Source: Paraburkholderia guartelaensis (GTDB lineage Bacteria; Pseudomonadota; Gammaproteobacteria; Burkholderiales; Burkholderiaceae). Taken from it: a stretch of 64,000 bases of DNA. This document shows positions 54,332 to 62,769 of the stretch, in pieces; within the stretch, counting starts at the first letter, position 1, and each line of letters opens with the position of its first letter. The notes under the pieces were generated by a model that was given only the letters and a program-made list of their open reading frames with translations, searched no databases and was not told the DNA's origin. Location: assembly GCF_004353905.1 (NCBI RefSeq), contig NZ_SMOD01000034.1, positions 1 through 64,000 of the forward strand, written 5' to 3'. The position numbers were made by a program, and so were the translations under genes.

Positions 54332-55108
54332 TCAGTTCATCACGAAGCCGCCGTTGACCGGCAGCAACTGTCCGGTCACAAAACGCGCAGCGTCGGACAA
54401 GAGGAACAACACCGGGCCCGTCACATCCTCGGGCACCTGCGCGCGCCGCAGCGCCCGCCCTTCCAGGTAGTACGTATGGCGCTCGGCGGGTACGTAAGCC
54501 GTCGCCTCCACTTCGGTCAGGCCGGGCGCAATGGCGTTGACAGTGATGCCGTCCGCGCCGAACTCGCGCGCGAGCGAATGCGTCATCGCGATCACGGCGC
54601 CCTTGCTCGCCACATAGGCGAGCAGTTTGGGCGCGCCCCACAGCGCCGTATCGGAAGCGATGTTGACGATCGCGCCGCGGCCCGACTCGCGCAACCAGCG
54701 CTGCGCTGCCGCGCACATGAGCCAGGTGCCGCGCACGTTCACGTCCATCACCGCGTCCCACGTCTCGACGCTCACTTCGTGCGCGAGCTTGCCGCCCGAG
54801 TTCGTGATCGCCGCGTTGTTGATGAGCGCGTCCACACCGCCCATACGCTGTGCAGCGGCATCGACGAATGCGGCGATGCTTGCCGGCTGCGCGAGATCGA
54901 GCGGCGCGAAGGCGACGTCGTGCCCGGCTGCGCTGAGTTGCTGAGCGAGCGTTTCGCCCGCCTCGACCAGCACGTCGCCGAAGGTCACACGTGCACCGGC
55001 CTCCGCAAGCGCCTTCACGAACGCCGCACCCAGACCGCGTGCGCCGCCCGTGACGACCACTCGCCGCCCGGCGAGCGCGACCTGCGCCGCAAACGTGGCG
55101 TCATGCAT
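54332..55108 (-). CDS. SDR-family oxidoreductase (dihydrodiol dehydrogenase-like by context)
   Basis: A 258-residue short-chain dehydrogenase. The NAD motif is TGGARGLG, followed by NNAAI, an active-site Ser in NIASDTALWG and the YVASKGA catalytic Tyr-Lys pair, so it should be active. Next to the Rieske oxygenase it is the natural candidate to rearomatise the dihydrodiol. The ATG at 55108 has AGAG 7 bases upstream; an ATG 6 bases earlier is possible. It overlaps the oxygenase stop by 8 bases. Confidence 0.9.
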   Translation of the reverse strand: MHDATFAAQVALAGRRVVVTGGARGLGAAFVKALAEAGARVTFGDVLVEAGETLAQQLSAAGHDVAFAPLDLAQPASIAAFVDAAAQRMGGVDALINNAAITNSGGKLAHEVSVETWDAVMDVNVRGTWLMCAAAQRWLRESGRGAIVNIASDTALWGAPKLLAYVASKGAVIAMTHSLAREFGADGITVNAIAPGLTEVEATAYVPAERHTYYLEGRALRRAQVPEDVTGPVLFLLSDAARFVTGQLLPVNGGFVMN

Positions 55109-56186
55109 GGCCATGCTCTGCGGCTTGTGCGTTGGCGCCCTTCCCGGCGCGCAGCGCGTCGAGTTCGGCGAAGTGCTGCTGGGCGCGCTGGCGCAGCATG
55201 CGCCGCACACGCGTCATGCCGACGTCGTGCTGATAGAGGAATTCGTGATCGCGTGCATTCGGCGCCATGCTTTCCAGCACATAGCGGTCTTGCTCCAGCA
55301 CGGCCCAATGCAGGCCTTCGAGGCGATTGCGATACATGAAGCGCCATGCGTCGCGCTGCCATCCCTGCACCTTGCGCGTGCGCCAGAAGTAGACCTGACA
55401 GTTGTTTTCGTCCACCGGCACGGCGAAGCCGATAATGCCGAAGTTGCCACCCGGGCCGAACTTCTTCTTGTACGGAATCGCGAGGCGCATCCACAGGCAG
55501 CCGGTTTCGCCCAGTTCGACCCAGTCGAAGTTGACGTCGCGCTGGCCGACCTTTTCGAACATGAGGCCGGATTCGGTCTTGCGCACGCGCATGTCGGCCT
55601 GCTTGTCGCCATCGGCCATCGAATGCGAGGTGGCGTGCAGATACGCGCCGTGCATCGGGTCCATCACGTTGTCGATGGCGTACTGGTAATTACACTTCCA
55701 GTTCGACACGCACAGAAAGCTTGCGTACTCCTCACCAACAAGTTCCTCCGGCAACTGCAGCGGGGCCGCTTCCTTGTGCGCTTCGTCGCCGAACCACAGG
55801 AACACCGCGCCGGCATGCTCCTGCGCCGGATACGACTTCACGCACTTCTGCCCTTCGAGGGGGCACGCCGAAACGGCCGGCACGTTCTGCACCGTGCCGC
55901 CGCCATCGACTTCGATGCCGTGATACCAGCACGCCACGCGGTTGCCGAGGTTCCAGCCGAGGGACAGGCGTGCTCCGCGGTGCGGGCAGCGGTCTTCGAG
56001 CGCATGGACCTGGCCGTCCTGATCGCGCCACAACACGATCTGTTCGCCGAGGCGCGTGATGCCGATGGGCGCGTTGCCCACCTGCCAGCTCGGGGCAACG
56101 GGATACCAGTAGTTCTTGATGCCGCGGTCGAGATAGGCGCGGATGGGATCGGCGCCGCCTGCGGCTTCAATCGTGGGGGACGTCAT
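55101..56186 (-). CDS. Rieske non-haem iron aromatic ring-hydroxylating oxygenase, alpha subunit
   Basis: A 361-residue oxygenase. The Rieske motif CPH-x16-CWYH is near residues 47-68, and the mononuclear iron site is DPMHGAYLH with the bridging Asp just before in DNVMD. Length and the absence of a beta-subunit gene place it with the alpha-only (homotrimeric) oxygenases such as VanA-like and phthalate-type enzymes. It uses the ferredoxin at 56535 and the reductase at 44875. The aromatic substrate cannot be read from the sequence. Confidence 0.92.
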   Translation of the reverse strand: MTSPTIEAAGGADPIRAYLDRGIKNYWYPVAPSWQVGNAPIGITRLGEQIVLWRDQDGQVHALEDRCPHRGARLSLGWNLGNRVACWYHGIEVDGGGTVQNVPAVSACPLEGQKCVKSYPAQEHAGAVFLWFGDEAHKEAAPLQLPEELVGEEYASFLCVSNWKCNYQYAIDNVMDPMHGAYLHATSHSMADGDKQADMRVRKTESGLMFEKVGQRDVNFDWVELGETGCLWMRLAIPYKKKFGPGGNFGIIGFAVPVDENNCQVYFWRTRKVQGWQRDAWRFMYRNRLEGLHWAVLEQDRYVLESMAPNARDHEFLYQHDVGMTRVRRMLRQRAQQHFAELDALRAGKGANAQAAEHGHA

Positions 56187-56221
56187 GTGGGGTCTCCGTA
56201 TTCAGTATTGGCTGCGCCGGC

Positions 56222-56533
56222 TCATTCGGCGAGCAGACGGAATTCGGCGGCGAGGCGCTCGGCGTTCCATGCTGCGCCTTCGGGCGTGCGAAAGCCGATG
56301 CGGTTCAGGCCCGCCACGACTTCCTCGAGTTCGGCGGCGCCCGCTTCGAACACCTGTTCGAGTGCGTCACCGAAGTCGTTTTCGTATTGGGTGGGCTCCG
56401 CCTTGCGCGTTTGCCACACCATGTTCTGCGCCTCGCCCGGCTGCTCGATCACGCCTTTGCCGGCGACGTTGTTCGGTTGCGGCGCGAGCCAGGGCTTGAG
56501 CCACGGATTGAAATTCACGGGGACTTCTCGCAT
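56222..56533 (-). CDS. Small protein with recombinase-like helix-turn-helix segment
   Basis: A 103-residue protein. The C-terminal third (VVAGLNRIGFRTPEGAAWNA) resembles the HTH found at the end of resolvase/recombinase domains, but there is no catalytic domain. The N-terminus is Pro/Trp-rich (FNPWLKPWLAPQPNN). The start lies one base after the ferredoxin stop, so it is firmly part of the operon. Proteins like this recur beside Rieske oxygenases. A role in oxygenase assembly or substrate specificity is as plausible as DNA binding. Confidence 0.75.
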   Translation of the reverse strand: MREVPVNFNPWLKPWLAPQPNNVAGKGVIEQPGEAQNMVWQTRKAEPTQYENDFGDALEQVFEAGAAELEEVVAGLNRIGFRTPEGAAWNAERLAAEFRLLAE

Positions 56534-56534
56534 G

Positions 56535-56849
56535 TCATTCCACCTTGATCTGGATTTCTTCACCGGCGAGCCGCACTGAGTACATCTTCAGATCGCGGCC
56601 GCCGGGCTCCTTGAGGCACTTGCCGGTCGGGATATGGAACACGGCTTCGTGCAGCGGACATTCGACGGTGTCGCCATCGACGAAGCCTTGCGTCAGCAAC
56701 GCGTAAGCGTGTGGGCAGACGTTTTCCAGCGCGTAGATCTCGTCGCCCACCTTGTAGATGCCGATCTCCGTGCCGCCGAGTTTGTATTCGAGCGGCCCGT
56801 CTTCGGTCAGATCGCCGGCATGCCCGGCGCAGCGCCATTCTTCAGCCAT
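56535..56849 (-). CDS. Rieske ferredoxin component of the oxygenase
   Basis: A 104-residue Rieske [2Fe-2S] ferredoxin. The motif CPH-x16-CPLH carries both ligand pairs, and the rest is the compact Rieske fold (YALENVCPH, HIPTGKCLKEPGG). It carries electrons from the reductase at 44875 to the oxygenase at 55101. It is the first gene of the 14-gene operon. Confidence 0.93.
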   Translation of the reverse strand: MAEEWRCAGHAGDLTEDGPLEYKLGGTEIGIYKVGDEIYALENVCPHAYALLTQGFVDGDTVECPLHEAVFHIPTGKCLKEPGGRDLKMYSVRLAGEEIQIKVE

Positions 56850-56872
56850 TTGTCACCTTTCCCGTTCAACCG

Positions 56873-56890
56873 TGTTCCATATACGGAACA
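56873..56890. promoter_or_regulatory. Near-palindromic operator (IclR-type) upstream of Rieske operon
   Basis: TGTTCCATATACGGAACA is symmetric except at one base pair. It lies 24 bases upstream of the ferredoxin start codon. IclR-family regulators bind palindromes of about this size, and two similar IclR genes flank the region. Confidence 0.65.
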
Positions 56891-57157
56891 GTAGTTCGTG
56901 TATGGTCAATTATGAAACGGTCTCGGGAAGAAAAAAATAGAAATCCGGTGCGCCTGGGGAAAACACCGAGCGCAGCTTTCAAGATGACATCTTCGAGGTC
57001 GCCAAGGGTGCCGTTCTGGTTGCCAAAACGCTTACGGCACGTGCACTTACGCGCGTATGGCGCATCCGGGTAGCGGGCGGCACCTGGGGGAATCACCGTC
57101 CCAAAAAAGTGTTTTGGCGTCTCGCAAGAATCTCTATACTTTCCATAGGCAGCACGT

Positions 57158-57175
57158 CTAACCATATATGGAACA
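57158..57175. promoter_or_regulatory. Second copy of the IclR-type operator, porin side
   Basis: CTAACCATATATGGAACA matches the perfect version of the upstream palindrome at 14 of 18 positions, with the whole right half conserved. It is about 125 bases upstream of the porin start and suggests joint control of porin and oxygenase genes. Confidence 0.5.
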
Positions 57176-57299
57176 AACGGAGCCACGCGAGAGCGCTTGC
57201 CGACAGAAGCACGCCGCGCACTGCCTGTGGATTAGCCATGCAGGTTGGGTATGCCGGATCGATAGCCCGGCTTTTCGTCATACGATCAGGAGTCCAAAG

Positions 57300-58373
57300 T
57301 TGAAGCATTTCATTGCCGCGGGGTTGACGGGCATTTGCGCCGTCTCGTCTGCATGGGCGCAAAGCAGCGTCACGCTTTATGGCAGTCTGGATGCGGGCGT
57401 GGCCTACGTCAGCAACGTAGGGGGTCATTCGAAGTGGATGATGGAGCAGGGCAACACCCAGCCTGACCGCTGGGGCCTGCGCGGTCAGGAAGATCTGGGC
57501 GGGGGCCTCAAGGCGATCTTCCAGCTGGAAAACGGCTTCTACACCAACACGGGCGCGCTGGCGAAGGCCAACACGCTGTTCAACCGCCAGGCGTATGTGG
57601 GCCTGAGTTCGGAGCAGTTCGGCACGCTGACGCTCGGCAATCAAACGCCGTTCTCGTTCGACGTCCTCGATCCGTTCAGCACGGCTTATCTCGCGGCGAG
57701 CTGGTACGCGTTCCACCCGGGCAACATCGATCAGCTGGCCGATACGGGCGTCGTGCCTTACAACAACTCCGTCAAATATCGTTCGCCGAGCTTCTACGGC
57801 TTCACGGCGGGCGCGATGTTCGGCTTCGGCAATACCACGAACTTCTCGACCGGCAGAACGATGGGCTTTTCGCTCAGTTATGCTAACGGTCCGTTCAAGG
57901 CCGGTGCGTCGTGGTCGAATGAGCACGACCGCTCGGTGTCGATCGCGACCACTGGCATCACGGAGTTCCAGGGGCAGCCTGCGGCCACCTATATGGCCGA
58001 CAAGGTCGAGAACATGGGCGTGGGCGCGTCGTACTCATTCGGCAAGCTGCTCGTGCACGCCCTCTATACGCGCACGAAGCTGCAGTCCAATGGCTATTCC
58101 GACACGTTCCAGAGCTACGACGCCGGTGCGAACTACCAGTTCACGACGGCCAACGCCGTAGTGGGCGGCGCGGCGACGTCCACGCTGTCCGGCCGCCGCT
58201 GGACCCAGGCGATGATCGGCGACGTGTATTCGCTTTCGAAGAGCACGCAAGTCTACGTGAACGCGCTTTACCAGCACGCCAACTCGGAAGCACAGGCCGC
58301 CTTTTTCACCGCGGGCGTGTCGAGTGGACGCAATCAGGCGATTGTGCTCGCGGGCATTCACCACTCGTTCTGA
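57300..58373 (+). CDS. Gram-negative porin (TTG start)
   Basis: A 357-residue outer-membrane porin. The signal peptide KHFIAAGLTGICAVSSAWAQ is followed by SSVTLYGSLDAGVAYV, and the protein ends in HHSF with the terminal Phe. The TTG at 57300 is chosen because AGGAG lies 7 bases upstream and the next residues form a proper signal peptide; the longer frame gives no signal. It is divergent from the Rieske operon and shares an operator-like site with it, suggesting it admits the aromatic substrate. Confidence 0.9.
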   Translation: MKHFIAAGLTGICAVSSAWAQSSVTLYGSLDAGVAYVSNVGGHSKWMMEQGNTQPDRWGLRGQEDLGGGLKAIFQLENGFYTNTGALAKANTLFNRQAYVGLSSEQFGTLTLGNQTPFSFDVLDPFSTAYLAASWYAFHPGNIDQLADTGVVPYNNSVKYRSPSFYGFTAGAMFGFGNTTNFSTGRTMGFSLSYANGPFKAGASWSNEHDRSVSIATTGITEFQGQPAATYMADKVENMGVGASYSFGKLLVHALYTRTKLQSNGYSDTFQSYDAGANYQFTTANAVVGGAATSTLSGRRWTQAMIGDVYSLSKSTQVYVNALYQHANSEAQAAFFTAGVSSGRNQAIVLAGIHHSF

Positions 58374-58409
58374 TCGCGGCACCTGCGGGCGCCGTGCCTG
58401 AACATGGCC

Positions 58410-59387
58410 TCAGATGGCGTGCGTATTGCGGGTGCGCGCGGCCTGTGCCGCAGTCGGGTCGCTCGCCGCGGGCCGGTAATTGAGCCGCGCCGAGAGGTCG
58501 ATCGCCGCGGCGCACACGGCGGCGACGAGCGGCGCGCGCTCGGCCTCGCCGATGTCCGATCGCGGCACGGTTGCGGTGAGCGCCGCCACGATACGGCCCG
58601 ACTGATCCCTCACCGGCGCGCTCACCACCGAGATGCCGGTTTCGAACGACGCTTCGCTCACCGCGTAGCCCTGCTGCGCGAACTCGCGCACGCGCGCATA
58701 GAGATCGGCGACGGTCGCGGGCGTGCGCTCCGTGTAGCGTTCGAGCTGTTTCTCGGGGTAGAGCGTGCGCAATTCGGCGAGCGTGAGGTCGCCCATCAGC
58801 ACCTGGCCATGCACGGTGGCGTGCGCGGGCAAGCGCGTGCCCACGTGAACCTTCACGGAGCTGAACATCGGCTCACGTGTTTGTGCCTTCGCCACGAACA
58901 CCACGTCGCGCCCGTCACGAATCAAAAGATGGGTGCTGAGGCCCGTCGCGTCGCGCAGGCGCTCGAGCAGCGGCGTGCCGAAGTCGGTAAGTTCGAGCGA
59001 GCTGAGATATTCGAAACCGAGGCGCAGCACCGCCACGCTCAGCCGGTATTGCCGGTCACCGTTGGCGCGCTCGATGAAGCCGAGCGCTTCGAGGGTCTGC
59101 AGGAGGCGAAACGTGGTCGTGCGCGGAATGCCGATACGCCGCGAAAGTTCGGGCGCGCCCAGCACGGGTTCGCGCGCCGAGAATTCAGCGAGAATGCGCA
59201 GGCCGCGCTCGAGACCAGGCACGAGATAGGTGGACGCGCCCGCGCCCTCTTCGTCCGCTTCGGGATTCGCTTCGGCATTCGCACCAGCGGCATCCACGGC
59301 GGCTGCGGTCTCCTCGGGAGGCAGCGCTGCGCGCTTGCCCGGCCCGGCGCTGCGGCGCGCGGGGCCTGTCGTTTGTTTAGTGACCAT
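58410..59387 (-). CDS. IclR-family transcriptional regulator (close paralogue of 51952-52818)
   Basis: A 325-residue regulator. The HTH (PELSRRIGIPRTTTFRLLQTL) and effector domain (LPAHATVHGQVLMGDLTLAE, VSEASFETGISVVSAPV) are near-identical in layout to the IclR gene inside the Rieske operon. An acidic, Ala-rich 60-residue N-terminal extension (NAEANPEADEEGAGAS) is unique to this copy. It is convergent with the porin gene. It probably recognises the same or a similar palindrome. Confidence 0.9.
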   Translation of the reverse strand: MVTKQTTGPARRSAGPGKRAALPPEETAAAVDAAGANAEANPEADEEGAGASTYLVPGLERGLRILAEFSAREPVLGAPELSRRIGIPRTTTFRLLQTLEALGFIERANGDRQYRLSVAVLRLGFEYLSSLELTDFGTPLLERLRDATGLSTHLLIRDGRDVVFVAKAQTREPMFSSVKVHVGTRLPAHATVHGQVLMGDLTLAELRTLYPEKQLERYTERTPATVADLYARVREFAQQGYAVSEASFETGISVVSAPVRDQSGRIVAALTATVPRSDIGEAERAPLVAAVCAAAIDLSARLNYRPAASDPTAAQAARTRNTHAI

Positions 59388-59403
59388 TGGCGGCTTGAAT
59401 GGG

Positions 59404-59432
59404 TGGACCGGGTTGGACCGGGTTTTACCCGG
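59404..59432. repeat. Tandem 10-bp repeat plus dyad upstream of IclR gene
   Basis: TGGACCGGGT occurs twice in tandem (59404-59423), one helical turn apart. The second copy runs into a dyad, CCGGG-TTTTA-CCCGG (59418-59432). The site is 17-45 bases upstream of the IclR start codon, suggesting autoregulation by a different sequence from the operon palindrome. Confidence 0.5.
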
Positions 59433-59538
59433 CCGGACCTTTCTTTGATGGGGTCAATCATAACGCGAAGCGCCGCCGCCCCATGCCGCCCCTTCGATAT
59501 GCGAACATCGCAGCTTCGCTCGCGAACGCCCTCCACCC

Positions 59539-59913
59539 ATGCCGAAAATCCGGAAAACACTCGCCACGCTGCTGGGCATCGCACTCGCCGCGGGCAGCGC
59601 CGCCGCACAACCGGCGCAGAAGCCGCCGGGGCCGGCCATGATGGTCCATTTCGACTACTACCCGAAAGACCGCCCGCAGATTCATGCGCTCGAACAGCGG
59701 CTGGCCGGCGCCATCAAGCGCGCGGATGCAGGTGAGCTCGGCGAAACCGAAATCCACATCGACGGCAACGACGGCTATCTCTACATGTACGGGCCCGACC
59801 CGGACCGGCTGTATCGCGTCACGAGCCCGATCCTGAAGTCGTCCAGACTCACCGCGCACTCTGAAGTCACGAAGTGGTACGGGCCTCGCAGGGAAACGTT
59901 CGTGATTCGCTGA
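59539..59913 (+). CDS. Hypothetical small periplasmic protein
   Basis: A 124-residue protein with a Sec signal peptide (RKTLATLLGIALAAGSAAAQ). The mature part is about 100 residues, begins Pro-rich, and holds a DGNDGYLYMYGPDPDRLYRV segment that looks like a small alpha/beta fold. No family was recognised. It is convergent with a small lipoprotein gene 12 bases away. Confidence 0.7.
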   Translation: MPKIRKTLATLLGIALAAGSAAAQPAQKPPGPAMMVHFDYYPKDRPQIHALEQRLAGAIKRADAGELGETEIHIDGNDGYLYMYGPDPDRLYRVTSPILKSSRLTAHSEVTKWYGPRRETFVIR

Positions 59914-59925
59914 GGCGTGCGCGCC

Positions 59926-60270
59926 TCAAGTTTTAGGGTGGCACTCGAAGCGGATAACGGAGGCCTGCTGCTGCAGCGCCTCGATACCCTCGGTGTGTTC
60001 CATACCGAGGCTCGTTTGCATGCCGCGGCTCTCGCAGTAGTCCGTGGCTTCGCTCACCGCTCGCTTGTGGGCCCGCGCCCATGCGAGGCGCCCGCCGGTT
60101 GCGGACGCGGACACGACGAACGTGCCCTGCTTGTCCGCCGCGGTGACGTCGCTGGCCGACGCGCAACCCGCCAGCACCGCGCACGCGGCGACAAGCGATA
60201 GGGCGACCCTGGGCCAGGACCGGCTTGCCACGCCTGCAAGTCTGGCGGTCCCTTTGAAAATCTGCTGCAT
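59926..60270 (-). CDS. Hypothetical lipoprotein
   Basis: A 114-residue protein with a lipoprotein signal (ALSLVAACAVLAGC, lipobox LAGC). The mature part has about 80 residues with two Cys (DYCESRGM, RFECHPKT) that may form a disulphide. No family is assigned, though short lipoproteins with a GRLAWARAHKRAVSEATDYC-like stretch are common in Burkholderia. Confidence 0.75.
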   Translation of the reverse strand: MQQIFKGTARLAGVASRSWPRVALSLVAACAVLAGCASASDVTAADKQGTFVVSASATGGRLAWARAHKRAVSEATDYCESRGMQTSLGMEHTEGIEALQQQASVIRFECHPKT

Positions 60271-60423
60271 GAATCCCTCTCACGATCGAGCGTCGCAATA
60301 CGCTCATGTAGCAGTGGATTTTAGGGTCGCCCTATCAAAAGTCTATGCCCATAGATTGAATTCACTGTTACCGCGAGAAATACAATCACGATCCCTTTCT
60401 GGCCCTATGAACGCGACGAGCGG

Positions 60424-61326
60424 CTACGCGAGATGTTTCGCGAGAAACGCGTGCATCAGCGCCGCGATGTCGTCGACTTTTTCGTCGAGCGCGAAATGGC
60501 CCGCATCGAGCAGATGCACCTCGGCGTCGGGCAGGTCTCGCTGATACGCGCCCCCCGCCGCCGCGACGAACGAACTATCGTAGCGGCCCCACATCACGAG
60601 CGTGCGCGGTCGATGCGCGCGCAGCCATGCTTGCCAAGCCGGGTAAGCGGCAACATTGGTGCGGTAGTCGTAAAGCAGCGCGGCCTGGATCTCGGCCTGG
60701 CCCGGCAGATTGAGAAACGCGAACTCGTCTGTCCACGTATCCGGGTTGTAGCGCTCGGGGTGCGGGCTGTCGCCGGCATGGCGAAACCGCGTGGCTTCGA
60801 ACGAAACGAACGCCTCGAAGACTTCGGGCTTCGCAGCCGGGTTGGCCCAGTACTCCCTGATCGCCGCCCACTTACGCCCGAGGCTTTCCTCGTGACTGTT
60901 CGCATTCTGGATCACGAGCGTTTGGAGACGCTCCGGGTGCGCCAGCATGATGCGAAAGCCCACCGGGCCGCCGTAGTCCTGCAAATAGAAGCTATAGCGG
61001 TCAATACCGAGTTGCTCGAGCAAGCCGTTGATCGATTCCGCGAGATGGTCGAACGTATAGGCGAACCGCGCGGGCGGCGGCGCGTCGCTATGGCCGAAGC
61101 CCGGATAATCCGGCGCGATCAGGTGATAACGCGCGGCGAGCAGCGGAATGAGCGTGTCGAACATCCGCGAAGACGAGGGAAAGCCGTGGAGCAGCACGAT
61201 GGTGGGCGCATCCACGGGCCCCGCTTCGCGATAGAAAATGCCGACGCCGTTCACGAGCGCGCGGCGATATGTGATCGTCCCTGAATACGAAAGACCCGGC
61301 GATGCCTGCGTGCTCTCATTGCTCAT
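60424..61326 (-). CDS. Alpha/beta hydrolase with Asp nucleophile (haloalkane dehalogenase/epoxide hydrolase-like)
   Basis: A 300-residue hydrolase. The oxyanion motif is LLHGFPSSSRMF, and the nucleophile elbow reads FYLQDYGGPVGF, with Asp117 where most relatives have Ser. This is the pattern of haloalkane dehalogenases, epoxide hydrolases and fluoroacetate dehalogenases. Asp in WGRYDSSFV and His in LDAGHFALDEK complete the triad. The ATG at 61326 is chosen; the very long frame read across 60424-62463 is an artefact. It is the last gene of a unit with the MFS and substrate-binding protein. Confidence 0.85.
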   Translation of the reverse strand: MSNESTQASPGLSYSGTITYRRALVNGVGIFYREAGPVDAPTIVLLHGFPSSSRMFDTLIPLLAARYHLIAPDYPGFGHSDAPPPARFAYTFDHLAESINGLLEQLGIDRYSFYLQDYGGPVGFRIMLAHPERLQTLVIQNANSHEESLGRKWAAIREYWANPAAKPEVFEAFVSFEATRFRHAGDSPHPERYNPDTWTDEFAFLNLPGQAEIQAALLYDYRTNVAAYPAWQAWLRAHRPRTLVMWGRYDSSFVAAAGGAYQRDLPDAEVHLLDAGHFALDEKVDDIAALMHAFLAKHLA

Positions 61327-61421
61327 GTTCGACTCCGCTCGATGTGGTCGCAGCGATTTCCAACCGAAGCGGCATGATCGCGCACGCGTGGCGCCGCCGT
61401 CAAACCAGGTGCATGCCGCGC

Positions 61422-62732
61422 TCAGGCCGGCACGCCTTCCATAGCGCGCCCGGAACGTCCCCACGCCACCACGACGCCGAGACCAAGCACCGCGAGGCAC
61501 ACGATCGGCACGATCATCGGGCCGAACGCGGTGCCCGTGAGCTTGCCCGCGAGCGGCATGAGGTTCTGGCCGAAGAAGCCGCCGAGATTGCCGATCGAGT
61601 TGATCGCAGCCACGCTCGCCGCCGCCCGCGCGCCGGTGAAGTAGCGCGGCGGCATCGACCAGAAGCACGGATACAGCAGCGGAATGCACGCGCCGCCGAA
61701 CACGAGCGCGATGAAGCGCAGCGGCGTGGAGGGCAGCAGGAGACACAGCAGGAAGCCCAGCGTGCCGAGCGCCGCGACGATCGCCATCGCACGAAGAATG
61801 CTTTTCGCGCGGCGCAGCTTCGACGGCAGCCACAGCAGCAGCAATACCGCAAGCGCCCACGGCAACATGCTCAACAGCCCGTTCACGCTGCTCGACACAC
61901 CGAACGACTTCACGAGCGTGGGCAGCCAGTAGGTCACGCCGTAGAGCGACGTCGACATCAGCATATAGGTCGCCGCGAACAGCATCACACGCGGATCGAG
62001 CAGCGCCTTCCAGGGCTGCGAGTGTTCGGCGTGCTCGGGCTTTTCGCGCTCGTGCGCGGCCGCCACGATCTGCTTTTCGCGCTCGTTCAAAAAGCGCGCT
62101 TCCTGGTACGACGCCGGCAGCAGCCTGAACACGGCGATCCCGACCAGCACGGCGGGCAGGCCCGTGGCGATGAACACCCACTGCCAGCCGGCGAGGCCCC
62201 ATACGCCATTGAGGCTCAGCAGCCAGCCGCCCACGAGCGAGCCCAGCATATTGGCGAGCGCGCTGCCCAGCGTGAAGATGCCGAGGACGCGCGCGCGATA
62301 GCTTTGCGGAAACCACAGCGTGAGGTAGTAGATCACGCCGGGATAGAAGCCGGCTTCGGCGACACCCAGCGCGAGGCGCAGGCCGCAGAACACCTTCATC
62401 GAGGTGGTGAAGCCCATCAGCACCGTAATCAAGCCCCAGGTGAGCATGATGCGCGCGAGCCACACGCGCGCGCCGAAGCGGTGCAGCGCGAGAGTGCTAG
62501 GCACCTCGAACAGCAGATAACCGATGAAGAACAGCGACGACGCAAGGCCGAACGCCGTTTCGGTCATGTTGAGGCTGTGCACCATCTGCAGCTTCGCGAA
62601 GCCGACGTTTTGCCGGTCGATGAACGAAATCAGGAACATCACGACGAGGATCGGCATGAGGCGGCGCGCGATCTTCGACATGACATCCCGCTCTTCGACG
62701 GATTGTTGATCGACGGTTGAGTCTGTATTCAC
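61422..62732 (-). CDS. MFS transporter (ACS family)
   Basis: A 436-residue inner-membrane transporter. Helix 1 reads FIDRQNVGFAKLQMV and helix 4 has RLALGVAEAGFYPGVIYYL, as in tartrate/phthalate/hydroxyphenylacetate carriers. The start is GTG with GGAGA upstream. It closely resembles the MFS at 7106-8446 in layout. It lies between a hydrolase and a substrate-binding protein gene, on one strand. Confidence 0.88.
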   Translation of the reverse strand: MNTDSTVDQQSVEERDVMSKIARRLMPILVVMFLISFIDRQNVGFAKLQMVHSLNMTETAFGLASSLFFIGYLLFEVPSTLALHRFGARVWLARIMLTWGLITVLMGFTTSMKVFCGLRLALGVAEAGFYPGVIYYLTLWFPQSYRARVLGIFTLGSALANMLGSLVGGWLLSLNGVWGLAGWQWVFIATGLPAVLVGIAVFRLLPASYQEARFLNEREKQIVAAAHEREKPEHAEHSQPWKALLDPRVMLFAATYMLMSTSLYGVTYWLPTLVKSFGVSSSVNGLLSMLPWALAVLLLLWLPSKLRRAKSILRAMAIVAALGTLGFLLCLLLPSTPLRFIALVFGGACIPLLYPCFWSMPPRYFTGARAAASVAAINSIGNLGGFFGQNLMPLAGKLTGTAFGPMIVPIVCLAVLGLGVVVAWGRSGRAMEGVPA

Positions 62733-62769
62733 TCTGTTCTCCTACGTTTATTTGTGTCTATGCGTATGT

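Larger units (their letters stand above)
56850..57299. other. 450-base divergent region between Rieske operon and porin
   Basis: No gene was recognised here. The region carries an 18-bp near-palindrome near the ferredoxin end (56873) and a 14-of-18 match near the porin end (57158), both listed. The base composition in between is more AT-rich than the surrounding genes. Confidence 0.55.

Noticed and set aside
60424..62463. A 679-residue open frame spanning a hydrolase and the gene behind it
   Set aside because: Only the C-terminal 300 residues look like protein of a known family; the rest is a shadow of the MFS gene in another frame. The hydrolase start at 61326 has its own ribosome site.
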